64,000 nucleotides of DNA. Source: Porphyromonadaceae bacterium UBA4277. GTDB lineage: Bacteria > Bacteroidota > Bacteroidia > Bacteroidales > Muribaculaceae. The stretch spans positions 43,688 through 107,687 of the forward strand of contig DGVT01000121.1 in the NCBI GenBank assembly GCA_002395965.1. Reading direction: 5' to 3'. The position numbers and the translations under genes were made by a program. The notes under the pieces were generated by a model that was not told the origin of the DNA, searched no databases, and was given only the letters and a program-made list of their open reading frames with translations. Of the stretch, positions 37,580 through 46,258 are shown piece by piece (position 1 is the first letter of the stretch; each line of letters opens with the position of its first letter).

Positions 37580-39292
37580 ATGAAACTGATAAGAAATTTA
37601 GCATTAGCGGCCTTGGCGGCTCTTTCGCTCACGGCTTGCGTTGATAAAGAACCCGACTATGGCGACTTCGCCGGAAAGGATGTCGATTTCACTTATAACG
37701 TCGATGGTGATGAATATACGCTCGACTTCTATGTGGTATCTACCATCCAGTTCAATAATACCTCGGCCGTGAACGGGTCGCCAAAGTGGGACTTCGGCGA
37801 TGGCACGACCTCGACCGAGGCCAACCCGAAACACAAATACCGCGAGGCCGGACTGTATCAGGTTTCGCTCACTATCGATGGCGCAGGCACACGCACCTAC
37901 CCACTGCTCATCTACGACATTGCCCCCATTCTCTCGGTCACCGAGCAGAGTGCCCCCACAGTGGTAATCAACGATGTCACCGTGAAGCTGGGTATTGAGC
38001 TGCCTAACCCCGAGGACCTTGAGTGCTCCTATGAGTGGACGTTCCCCGACGGCACGATGAAGGCCGACGGCACACCCATCACCACCTTCAAGGGTGAAGA
38101 CCCGGGTGAGCTCAAGTTCCGCAACATCGGGTCGCAGCGCATTGAGCTGAAGACCTACTTCGACGTCAATGGCGAGAACCGTCGCCTCCAGGACTCCTAT
38201 GTCAACGTGCAAGTGGGCTCTAACGTGCCGGCTCCCACATTGTATTATGCCGAGCTGGGCGGGAACATCAAGGCCTACAAGCTGATAAACAAGGAAGACC
38301 TGCCTGCCGGCACTAAGAACATGCCATTTGACATGGGCGTGAGCAGTGGCAATATGCCCACCACGCTGGTGTTTGGAGTGGAGAAAACTGTCACCGACGA
38401 AGGCGTCACCGAGCAGGACAATGTCTATATCTTGGACTGCGGCAAGCAGTACTACTATGTCAACGACGAGAACGGCACATTGGGCGATGGCAAGATTACC
38501 GTGATGAGTGCCGACGGCACTAATGTGAACATCATGGTAACCAACGTTGGCGGTCAGGCGTTTAACGACCCGTTCCAGGGCGTGGCCGACAGTGAATATC
38601 TATACTACACCGACCGCAACACGGGCATTCGCCGCATTCCGCTCTCGACGCGTGGCGAGGTGGAGCAGACCGAGTTCCACAGCACCACTGGCTACTTCGT
38701 GGTTAACAACCAGCTGGCCTATTACGGCCAGGGCATTGCCTATGGTGCCATCCACACAGGGCTGTATATCGACAAGAACGGCATGTTCTGGTGGGGAAAG
38801 AACTACTCGGGCTATGGCATCTACCGCTTCTCGGTGGGTGATATAGGCAAGACTGCCCCGGGCACTCCTGTGCCACATCCTGTGGTGTTGCCCACCACGC
38901 AGCCGCGCGGCTTCACGCTCGATGAGGAGTTAGGCTACCTCTATGTGTGGATGACAAAGGGCTCGACGCCCGGTGTGGGCTTCGGCCAGTATCCGCTGCC
39001 TGCCGAAGGCGAGGGACTTGACTACGACAAGTTTATCAAGTTTATCGAAATGGATGCCGACCCCATCAACAGCACCGACGCTGAGGGCGTATATACCACT
39101 CAGATGGCTGTTGACTACAACGATGCCAACCATCGCGTCTATTTCGGCTTCCGTGCCGCTGCCAGCGAGAAGAAATACACCACCGGTCTGAGCTTCTTCA
39201 ATCCGGCCACCGGAACCATTGAGAAGTATAACGACAATAACGACAAGATACTGGGTGTGTGCATCAATCCTCGCCTGACCAACTTGTTCTAA
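37580..39292 (+). CDS. PKD-domain surface lipoprotein with propeller-like C-terminus
   Basis: A 570-residue lipoprotein (SLTAC, Cys20) with an acidic DKEPDYGD stretch after the Cys that resembles a surface-export signal. Residues about 35-115 form a PKD domain (PKWDFGDGTTSTEANPKHKY). A second immunoglobulin-like domain follows (DLECSYEWTFPDGT). From about 215 on, repeated strand patterns such as YLYYTDRNTGIRRIPL and LGYLYVWMTKGS suggest a beta-propeller. No catalytic motif is seen. It ends the SusCD operon, so a binding role is likely. Confidence 0.8.
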   Translation: MKLIRNLALAALAALSLTACVDKEPDYGDFAGKDVDFTYNVDGDEYTLDFYVVSTIQFNNTSAVNGSPKWDFGDGTTSTEANPKHKYREAGLYQVSLTIDGAGTRTYPLLIYDIAPILSVTEQSAPTVVINDVTVKLGIELPNPEDLECSYEWTFPDGTMKADGTPITTFKGEDPGELKFRNIGSQRIELKTYFDVNGENRRLQDSYVNVQVGSNVPAPTLYYAELGGNIKAYKLINKEDLPAGTKNMPFDMGVSSGNMPTTLVFGVEKTVTDEGVTEQDNVYILDCGKQYYYVNDENGTLGDGKITVMSADGTNVNIMVTNVGGQAFNDPFQGVADSEYLYYTDRNTGIRRIPLSTRGEVEQTEFHSTTGYFVVNNQLAYYGQGIAYGAIHTGLYIDKNGMFWWGKNYSGYGIYRFSVGDIGKTAPGTPVPHPVVLPTTQPRGFTLDEELGYLYVWMTKGSTPGVGFGQYPLPAEGEGLDYDKFIKFIEMDADPINSTDAEGVYTTQMAVDYNDANHRVYFGFRAAASEKKYTTGLSFFNPATGTIEKYNDNNDKILGVCINPRLTNLF

Positions 39293-39295
39293 TCG

Positions 39296-39365
39296 TGTCG
39301 CATGGGCAACCTCGGCGAGTGAGGTGCCTGTAGGCATAGCATGGGCGACCTCTTTGAGGTTGAGC
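39296..39365 (+). repeat. Two ACCTC/GAGGT hairpins before the operon terminator
   Basis: GGCaACCTC...GAGGTGCC is followed by GCATGGgcgACCTC-ttt-GAGGTtgagcaCCATGC. Both hairpins share the ACCTC/GAGGT stem, and lie between the PKD lipoprotein stop and the terminator. Confidence 0.5.
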
Positions 39366-39381
39366 ACCATGCCGGAAACGC

Positions 39382-39417
39382 AAAAAGGGTGTGTCGGAAT
39401 GCCGACACACCCTTTTT
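39382..39417. terminator. Bidirectional terminator between the SusCD operon and the C10 peptidase gene
   Basis: A 16-bp perfect stem AAAAAGGGTGTGTCGG (39382-39397) with its complement (39402-39417) and a 4-nt loop, bounded by A- and T-runs on either side. It serves convergent transcripts. Confidence 0.9.
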
Positions 39418-39434
39418 GCATAGTTGCTTGTTTA

Positions 39435-41741
39435 TTATTCTTTGCCCAGGATGATGCGTATCACATAGTTCACATCGTCGATATCTACGGTGCCGTTACC
39501 GTCGGCATCGCCAGGCAGGGGTTGCGGATCGACGGGGTCAACAGGGTCGTCGGGGTCGCCGGGCTGGTCGGGTAATAGCAGTGTGTAGATGCCTGTGCCC
39601 TTGGCCGTAATGAGTTCGCCGGCGCTATGGTAGTATAGCCATCCGAAATATTTGAAGTCGTTCACCACGTTGTAGCAATCGAATTGCAGTGTCGTGCTCT
39701 GGCCCGGCTCGAGGGTTATGTGCTTAGACTGCGTCTGTATGGATGTGCCATAGTTGCTGTATGTCACGCGGTAGCAGCGGAATGAGATGTCCTCGTCGTA
39801 GGTGGTGGGGCCGTCGTTGGTGACGGTGGCCAGCACGCTGAAGGCGTCGCCGGTGATGACCTTGCCCACCGAGTCGGTGATGTTGAGCAACCGGGCATCG
39901 ATGGTGAGCTGGGCCTCGGGCATCGATTTGATGATGAGCGTGCGCGTGGCGATGGGCGATGTGCCGTCTTCGTTGAGCGAGAAGGTGAGCGTCTTGCTGC
40001 CGGCCTCGGTGGGGACAAAGCGGAAAACGACGTCGCCGCTGGCGCCGGGAACCATGTCGGCCATTCCGGCCGAGGTGAACTCGCCGTCAACGTAGAGATA
40101 GACGCGGTCGCCGCGGGTTATGCCCTTGTTGGTCAGGTTGGCAGTGATGTTGACCGCCTTGCCGTGGTTGAGCGTGCCGGCAAAGTCGATGCTGTTCACG
40201 TCATATTGCGGCGTCCCGGCAGTGCCGTGCCCCTCGATGGTGCAGCGCTTTTCGGCAAAGGTGACCTCGATGTAGTTCACGTCGCTACCCACACATGGCA
40301 CCCAGTTGCCGCTGTTGTACACGGCGCAGATGGGCACGATGCGGTAGGTGCCCGAGGTGATGCCTGCTCCGAAGCTCAGTGTGCGGGCGTTGGTGGAGAT
40401 GTAGCCGCCGGCAGCCAGGTTGGTAGTGTAGCCCGAATAGAGGCGGGTAACCAGCTGGCCGTCTTTATACAGTCCCCAGCCCAGGTTGAACGACGAGGTC
40501 TGCGACGTGTAGTTGTAGTATCTGCCCGACACGGTGACCGAGAATGTATAGGCCGACGAAGTGCGCGTCGTCGAAGTGCTTGAGATTTCCATGTCGCGGT
40601 AGGTGAGAATCTCGGTGTTGGTGCCATCGGTGCCCGGCTCCAGGCCTATGCCCATGCCTTGACCGTAGATGTAGCCATAGGCTCCGGCCACGCTGCCTAT
40701 TCCCTGGCTGCTGGGGTTGAGCACGTTAAGCAGGAAGTAACCGTCGCTCTGGCTTCCCCAGCCCCAGTTGATGTGGAACATTCCGTTGCCGTCGTAGCCG
40801 TCGCACACAAAGGCGTGGCCGCCACTGCTCTTGTTGCCGCCATAGGCCACCGGACGGCCGGCCGCCAGCTCGTCGTAGAGCATCTGCTCCCACTCTTCGG
40901 TGCTGTAGTTCTCACGTGCCACATAGCGTGCATCGGGCTTGAAGCCGAAGTAGGTGGCCAGTGCCGACGGTATGCGCGAGGTGAGCGATGAGGAGCTGGA
41001 GGCAAGAAAATTCATCTTCACCGACTGTGCGCAATACTTCATGAGCGTGGCCACGGCACGGGCCGCCTGGCGTGTGGTGTCGTCGGTGTAGTAGATGTCC
41101 TCCATGCTGTCCCAGTCAAAGTCAACCGGTTCCAGCGACGCCATGTAGATGTTGTTGGTAGAGGTGGTGTAGGCCGGGATGGTGGCTGTGGGGCGTGGTG
41201 GCCAGCGGTGGGCATACATGATTTGTGCCATGGCGGTGGCCACGCAGCCCGTCGAGGCGTGTTTGCCGCTCACAAAGGGCAGCAGAATGTTATATGGCGT
41301 GCCTTGGTTCCACCGTGCCGGCACAAGCGGGGCAATGGCCGCGAGCCCGCTCAGGTGCTGTGGTACGTCGGCCTGAGGGTCGCTGTCGAGCTCGGCAATC
41401 TGTGTCTCATAGCTCTCGAGCAGTTCTCGCATGGCGTCGGGCATGGTGCCGGTATCGAGCGTGCCGTTGTGGCTGTAGCCCAGCACTGCCGGCACGCGGT
41501 CGTCGCCGGCCACAATCACATAGCCTCCGCGGCTTATTGTGGTGTTGAAAATGTAGTAGGGTGTCTGAGCTGTCGTCGGTCCCGATGCCAAACGTGGCAA
41601 GGCCTTTGCCTGGACAAGTGTTCTGCCCGGCATCACCTGTGCGGCGGTGCGCAATGCCTGCGTGGGGGTCACGGGAGCGGCCACGGCTGTCAAGACTGCT
41701 GCTACAGCTGTGGCAAGAGCGTGAATGCGAAAGTTGTGCAT
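39435..41741 (-). CDS. Secreted C10 cysteine peptidase with C-terminal dockerin-like repeat
   Basis: A 768-residue streptopain/interpain-type protease. It has a signal peptide (1-22), a Spi_C10 propeptide (about 23-125, SRGGYVIVAGDDRVPAVLGY) and the C10 domain with catalytic Cys166 in STGCVATAMAQIM and His309 in GGHAFVCDGYDG; FHINWGWG follows as usual. From about 370 to 700 there are immunoglobulin-like domains. The last 30 residues, LPGDADGNGTVDIDDVNYVI, are one dockerin-like calcium-binding repeat. It is transcribed convergently to the SusCD operon. It should digest proteins outside the cell or on its surface. Confidence 0.93.
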   Translation of the reverse strand: MHNFRIHALATAVAAVLTAVAAPVTPTQALRTAAQVMPGRTLVQAKALPRLASGPTTAQTPYYIFNTTISRGGYVIVAGDDRVPAVLGYSHNGTLDTGTMPDAMRELLESYETQIAELDSDPQADVPQHLSGLAAIAPLVPARWNQGTPYNILLPFVSGKHASTGCVATAMAQIMYAHRWPPRPTATIPAYTTSTNNIYMASLEPVDFDWDSMEDIYYTDDTTRQAARAVATLMKYCAQSVKMNFLASSSSSLTSRIPSALATYFGFKPDARYVARENYSTEEWEQMLYDELAAGRPVAYGGNKSSGGHAFVCDGYDGNGMFHINWGWGSQSDGYFLLNVLNPSSQGIGSVAGAYGYIYGQGMGIGLEPGTDGTNTEILTYRDMEISSTSTTRTSSAYTFSVTVSGRYYNYTSQTSSFNLGWGLYKDGQLVTRLYSGYTTNLAAGGYISTNARTLSFGAGITSGTYRIVPICAVYNSGNWVPCVGSDVNYIEVTFAEKRCTIEGHGTAGTPQYDVNSIDFAGTLNHGKAVNITANLTNKGITRGDRVYLYVDGEFTSAGMADMVPGASGDVVFRFVPTEAGSKTLTFSLNEDGTSPIATRTLIIKSMPEAQLTIDARLLNITDSVGKVITGDAFSVLATVTNDGPTTYDEDISFRCYRVTYSNYGTSIQTQSKHITLEPGQSTTLQFDCYNVVNDFKYFGWLYYHSAGELITAKGTGIYTLLLPDQPGDPDDPVDPVDPQPLPGDADGNGTVDIDDVNYVIRIILGKE

Positions 41742-41772
41742 GTGATTTAATGAATGATTAGTGATTAAAGCG

Positions 41773-41780
41773 CAAAGGTA
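41773..41780 (-). promoter_or_regulatory. Promoter -7 element of the C10 peptidase gene at 39435
   Basis: Minus-strand TACCTTTG, perfect TAnnTTTG match, 31 nt before the ATG. Confidence 0.55.
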
Positions 41781-42055
41781 ACAAAAAAATAGTGTATTAT
41801 GAAAATTTATTTCAAAATTGCATGAAATAATAGGTTGACGTGCAAATGTGTAATCTGCTTCTCGATGCTTGTCAAGGTCTTTGCCGTGGTCGGCAACTAA
41901 AGTTGCCTATGTGCCTTTTATGATAGTTTATAGGTTCTGTTTAAGCATATTTTCAACTTTGTTATTTAATAATTTGGAAGACTCAGAAAAAATTACTTAC
42001 TTTGCTTGATTAAAAATATAAACCTAAATTTATTAACTATAAATCGTTTTTTAGC
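41781..42055. other. Divergent intergenic region
   Basis: AT-rich stretch between two divergent secreted-protein genes. It holds the palindrome GGCAACTAAAGTTGCC at 41892-41907 and a near-match TTACTTTG just before the plus-strand gene. No gene is seen. Confidence 0.45.
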
Positions 42056-43522
42056 ATGAAGAAATTTTTACTATTCCTTGCAACCGGTGCTTTGACCATC
42101 TCGAGCATGATGGCTATTACCGACGGTCAGACCTACGAACAGGTAGGTGACTACAAGCTGGTAAATGACTGGGTTATCTCGCGCGTGCACAGCGGCGAGC
42201 TGGCTTACAATGCCCTTCCGTTTGCCAACAACTATGCTCGCCGTGCCACAATCTATAACGGCGAGGTTCTCATTGCACAGACGTGCTCTCCCCAGCACAT
42301 CTATCAGATTAACGACACCACCACAGGCATGCAGTGCGTGCTCTATCGCTACTCGGTGGAGAATGGTGACTATCTGGGCGTGCTGCCGCTGACACTTAAC
42401 GGCGAGCCTTATGGTAGCACAGCACAATCATCGCTGCTGGCCAACAACATCGGTGTGGATCACTTCGGTCACCTGTGGCTGGCTCAATACACCAGTGAGG
42501 CAACCCGCGAGTTCAATATCTACACCGTGGATATGGAAACCGGTGCTCTTGAGTCGCAAGGCGTACTGGTAAAGGCCGAGACTCAAGAAGAAGTGTGTGC
42601 CCGTATCGACTATATCGACGTCATGGGCGATGTGACTCGCGAGGAGGCACAGTGTAATGTCATGGGCGCAGGTGCCAACAGTGACCTTATCTATCGCTGG
42701 CACGCCGAGCAAGGTTCGGACTGGGAAAAGGGCTTCGACGGTGAAGACTACTACATCCAGATCGTTGATTTCCCGCGCGGATGGGATTCAGTGACTCAGT
42801 CGTCATCTAAAGAAATCACCTCTTGGGGCTTCGCTCCGTTTATCAAGATGTGTCTGGGCGAGGACGAGAGCACTCTGTATGATGCCGAGCTCTTCTGGAT
42901 CGACGGCTTCTATAACGCTCCGGCTCTGTATATGGTCGATGGCAACATGTATGACTCGTTCAACAACGTTGAGTCGTTTGACCTGCAGCCCGAAGAGGGA
43001 ACCAACGGCCTGACCGAGTTCCACCTCGACGGCAAGAATTTCATGCTCTACTCTAAGGCTCAGTACCAGGGCGATGGCCATGGTTGCCAGGCTAACCTCG
43101 TGGAACTTGACGAGAGCCTTGCCCTGAGCTCGATGCAGAAGTACTGGCAGATTCCCGCCGACTCACTGGGCCACACCAGCGACAGCGGTACTCGCATCCA
43201 CAGCTTTGAGGTGATTCCCGGCGTGGATGAGGAAGGCAATGAATATGTCACAATCCTGACCTATAAGTGCAATAACGGCCTGGCAGTGTATCGCATGGGT
43301 AAGAACGTGAAGCCTCATGGCGAGCCCGGCCCGCAACCGCTGAAGGGTGACGTGGATGGCAGTGGCATCGTTGACGTTGACGACGTGAATGCCGTGATCA
43401 ATCTCATCCTCAACTTCGACGAATATAAGGATAAGTATCCTGGCGTCGGCGATGTTGATGGCAGTGGCATCATCGATGTGGATGATGTGAACGAAATTAT
43501 CAATATCATCCTCGGGGCTTGA
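42056..43522 (+). CDS. Secreted protein of unknown function with two dockerin-like repeats
   Basis: A 488-residue exported protein (signal peptide 1-21). The body (about 25-420) has no motif I recognise; recurring strands such as RATIYNGEVLIAQ, YRYSVENGDYLGVLP and FNIYTVDMETGALES suggest a beta-propeller. Residues about 425-488 hold two dockerin-like repeats (GDVDGSGIVDVDDVNAVINL and GDVDGSGIIDVDDVNEIINI) joined by LNFDEYKDKYPGV. The near-identical tail on the next gene's product points to a shared anchoring or partner system. The gene is ended by a terminator. Confidence 0.8.
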   Translation: MKKFLLFLATGALTISSMMAITDGQTYEQVGDYKLVNDWVISRVHSGELAYNALPFANNYARRATIYNGEVLIAQTCSPQHIYQINDTTTGMQCVLYRYSVENGDYLGVLPLTLNGEPYGSTAQSSLLANNIGVDHFGHLWLAQYTSEATREFNIYTVDMETGALESQGVLVKAETQEEVCARIDYIDVMGDVTREEAQCNVMGAGANSDLIYRWHAEQGSDWEKGFDGEDYYIQIVDFPRGWDSVTQSSSKEITSWGFAPFIKMCLGEDESTLYDAELFWIDGFYNAPALYMVDGNMYDSFNNVESFDLQPEEGTNGLTEFHLDGKNFMLYSKAQYQGDGHGCQANLVELDESLALSSMQKYWQIPADSLGHTSDSGTRIHSFEVIPGVDEEGNEYVTILTYKCNNGLAVYRMGKNVKPHGEPGPQPLKGDVDGSGIVDVDDVNAVINLILNFDEYKDKYPGVGDVDGSGIIDVDDVNEIINIILGA

Positions 43523-43569
43523 TAGCCTGCGACTTAGTTGCTGCAAAGCAGTGACTACTTAGAATAATG

Positions 43570-43648
43570 ACCGTGAATTTTGCCGGCCAGTCTTCCTCAG
43601 CCACAATGTGCCTGTGGGTGGCGCAGGCAAAGTTCACGGTTTGTTTTT
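43570..43648 (+). terminator. Terminator after the 42056 gene
   Basis: A 15-bp stem with one G-T pair (ACCGTGAATTTTGCC at 43570-43584 with GGCAAAGTTCACGGT at 43626-43640) encloses a loop with a small GCCAC/GTGGC hairpin and is followed by TTGTTTTT. Confidence 0.75.
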
Positions 43649-43673
43649 CACACTTTGTTATTTAATATAAACA

Positions 43674-46094
43674 ATGAAAAAACCTCTTATTTCATTGATG
43701 CTTATGCTCTGTGCCGCACTGAGTGCAGGAGCAAGTGGCAGTATCGTTATTAATGGTGACAACTATGTTGTGGACACGCTGTTCCATAATGTGATAGGCC
43801 CGGGAACGACTCAGACGTCGCTGTGGATTCACAACAGCAGCGTGAACTTGCGTGCGTTTTATTCCACGGTAGATCTTGAGAACCCCTACATGTCGCTCGA
43901 GTGCATCATCGGTCGTGACAAAGTGCCCTCGTGTCAGAACCTCGAGTCGATGTCGCGCCATCACACCTCGCCTGGTCACAAACCGTTTATCGGCATTAAT
44001 GGCGACTTCTTCATTAACTATTCAGCCCACACCCTCAGGGGCGAGTCGATGTATGGAGCGCCTTCAGGCCCCACCATTTGTGATGGAGACATAATGCTTA
44101 CTCGTGCCGACCCAACCAACTACATGAGCTTCACGTCGGATGTCAACGGGCAGGTGTATGTGGGTAACTTCGCCTTCACGGGTACGTTTATCGGCCCCGA
44201 CAACTCCACAGTAAAGGCCTCGGCAGTGAATCCTGTGCAATCCACTCCCGAGAACAATGCTATAACCATCTACAACGAGTTCTACTATAGCAGCAGTAAT
44301 GTGGCAGGTGGATGCGAAGTGACGGCCATGCTGGCCGAGGGCGAGAAGTTCCAGGCTACCGGAACGACCCACTTTGTCGTGACCTCAGAGCCCAACACCG
44401 AGGGCGACATGCTCATTCCGGCCGGCGGAGTGGTGCTTCATGCCCGCGGCACGAGTGCCGAGAACTTCCTGAAGTCGCTCAAACCCGGCGATGAGCTCAC
44501 ACTCGAGACACAGTGCACGTCGGATGGCGTGAACATCATTCCCGACCAAGTGATCTCGGGCTTCCCGCGCATTCTCTCGGGTGGTGAAATACTTGATACC
44601 GAGAGCACACGCGGCGACGGCTCGAGTCGTCATCCTCGCACGAGCATCGGCTACAGCGATGGCGGCAAGAAGGTGTATCTGTGTGTGGTAGATGGACGTC
44701 AGTCGCTTTCGGCTGGCATTCGCACGTCGGGACTGGCAGCAATCATGCGCTATGCCGGTGCCACCGAGGCTATGAACCTCGACGGCGGAGGCTCGTCGGT
44801 GCTGTATTCTTCAATCCTGGGCGAGCGCAACCATCCCAGTGAGGGCTCGCTGCGAGCCGTGGGTAATGCAATGTTTGCCGTGAGCAATGCTCCCGACGAC
44901 AATGAGCTGGCCGAGCTGCGCTTCCAGGATTATAAACTGACCACATCGCGATATGCTGTTTATACCCCGCATTTCTTCGGCTATAACAAGTATGGCGAGC
45001 TCATCAATACCGATGTAAAGGGTGTGACCATCAGTTGCCCCGAGGGCTTCGGTAAGATAAAGAACGACACCACATTCTTTGCAACCGGAATAGGTACCGA
45101 CCTGATAACTGCCCGCCTGGGCAACGTGGAAGTGTCGATGCCCATGGTGATTGTGGGTGAGCAACTCGACAACATGGCATTTATCAACGACTCGATCGTT
45201 ACCGACGGCTTGCGCGACCAGCTCATTGACGTGCAGACGTTGCTCGATGGGTCGGTCATGCCGCTCTCGCCCGAGGCACTGTTGTGGGAGAGCTTGAATA
45301 GTAATATTGTGAAGATCGACCCCACAACGGGTGTGTTGCGTGGCTTGCGCGACGGTTCCACTCAGGTTATAGGCACAGTGGATGGCATTGCCGACACTAT
45401 GCTGGTGAATGTGGAAATTCCCAAGGCTCGTGTCATGAAGGCCGATGACCTGGATGCCTCCACTTGGACAATGACCATGCGTGCCGGTAAGGACGGCGTG
45501 GCAACACAGCTCGGCGACGGTGGCTTTGAGTGGGCCTTCACAGGTTCTTCGGGCCGCCTGCCCGGCATCACGATGAAGAAGAGCATCAGGCTGTGGAGCT
45601 TGCCCGACACCCTGCGCCTGCGTTTCAACAATGGCAATGTGCCCATTAAGCAGCTGGTGTTCAGCCTTTATGCCGGCAATCATCGTTTGGCTACGGCTAT
45701 AGTGGCGCTCAACGACACCACAAGCGGTAAAGACAAAGTCATCGACTTGCCCACGGCTCAGTGGTGCAACCCAAGTGATATGGCAAACTTCCCCATTACC
45801 TTGTCGGGAATTCAGTTCGACATGTTCTCCTCGACTAACGGAGCAAGCTACAAGATGAGGCTGGATGCCATTGAGACGGTGTATTCGCGCGTGCCTAATG
45901 TGTCGCCGGCACTCAAAGGCGATGTGGATGCCAGCGGCATCGTGGACGTGGATGATGTGAATGCTGTGATTAATCTCATCCTTAACTTCGACCAATATAA
46001 GGATAAATATCCCGGTATCGGCGACTTGGATGGTAACGGCATGATCGATGTTGACGACGTGAACGCCCTGATCAACATCATTCTCAAAGTGTAA
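43674..46094 (+). CDS. Secreted phosphodiester glycosidase (NAGPA domain) with two dockerin-like repeats
   Basis: An 806-residue exported protein (signal peptide 1-22). Residues about 80-405 form the NAGPA/phosphodiester glycosidase domain: FIGINGDFFINYS, HPRTSIGYSDGGKKVYLCVV, DGRQSLSAGI, and the conserved MNLDGGGSSVLY near residue 370. This family removes sugars linked by phosphodiester, as in human uncovering enzyme; bacterial members likely act on cell-wall or capsular phosphoglycans. A BIG2-like region and a jelly-roll-like domain follow (to about 735), and the last 60 residues are two dockerin-like repeats nearly identical to those of the upstream gene. Confidence 0.9.
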   Translation: MKKPLISLMLMLCAALSAGASGSIVINGDNYVVDTLFHNVIGPGTTQTSLWIHNSSVNLRAFYSTVDLENPYMSLECIIGRDKVPSCQNLESMSRHHTSPGHKPFIGINGDFFINYSAHTLRGESMYGAPSGPTICDGDIMLTRADPTNYMSFTSDVNGQVYVGNFAFTGTFIGPDNSTVKASAVNPVQSTPENNAITIYNEFYYSSSNVAGGCEVTAMLAEGEKFQATGTTHFVVTSEPNTEGDMLIPAGGVVLHARGTSAENFLKSLKPGDELTLETQCTSDGVNIIPDQVISGFPRILSGGEILDTESTRGDGSSRHPRTSIGYSDGGKKVYLCVVDGRQSLSAGIRTSGLAAIMRYAGATEAMNLDGGGSSVLYSSILGERNHPSEGSLRAVGNAMFAVSNAPDDNELAELRFQDYKLTTSRYAVYTPHFFGYNKYGELINTDVKGVTISCPEGFGKIKNDTTFFATGIGTDLITARLGNVEVSMPMVIVGEQLDNMAFINDSIVTDGLRDQLIDVQTLLDGSVMPLSPEALLWESLNSNIVKIDPTTGVLRGLRDGSTQVIGTVDGIADTMLVNVEIPKARVMKADDLDASTWTMTMRAGKDGVATQLGDGGFEWAFTGSSGRLPGITMKKSIRLWSLPDTLRLRFNNGNVPIKQLVFSLYAGNHRLATAIVALNDTTSGKDKVIDLPTAQWCNPSDMANFPITLSGIQFDMFSSTNGASYKMRLDAIETVYSRVPNVSPALKGDVDASGIVDVDDVNAVINLILNFDQYKDKYPGIGDLDGNGMIDVDDVNALINIILKV

Positions 46095-46104
46095 CAAACG
46101 GGTC

Positions 46105-46128
46105 TGCAATGCGCAACAGTGCATTGCA
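46105..46128 (+). other. Small palindrome after the NAGPA gene
   Basis: TGCAATGC (46105-46112) with GCATTGCA (46121-46128) and an 8-nt loop. No T-run follows, so it is not a terminator by itself. Confidence 0.35.
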
Positions 46129-46146
46129 CCCTGTCATGGTGATAGA

Positions 46147-46188
46147 GTGACCGGATGACGCGGGAATGTCGTCCGGTCACATTTTTTT
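46147..46188 (+). terminator. Terminator after the NAGPA gene
   Basis: GTGACCGGAtGAC pairs with GTCgTCCGGTCAC around a short loop, followed by ATTTTTTT. Confidence 0.88.
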
Positions 46189-46223
46189 GCGGCGCCGGTG
46201 GTGCGAAAGTCGGGAAAAAACAT

Positions 46224-46231
46224 TACTTTTG
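46224..46231 (+). promoter_or_regulatory. Promoter -7 element of the DUF3822 gene
   Basis: TACTTTTG, perfect TAnnTTTG match, 27 nt before the ATG at 46259. Confidence 0.55.
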
Positions 46232-46258
46232 CAATCGTTGTTATCAATATCAAGTGAA

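Noticed and set aside
41892..41907. GGCAACTAAAGTTGCC palindrome
   Set aside because: Considered as a member of the hairpin family or an operator; it is isolated and lacks the TTC loop pattern and flanking repeats.
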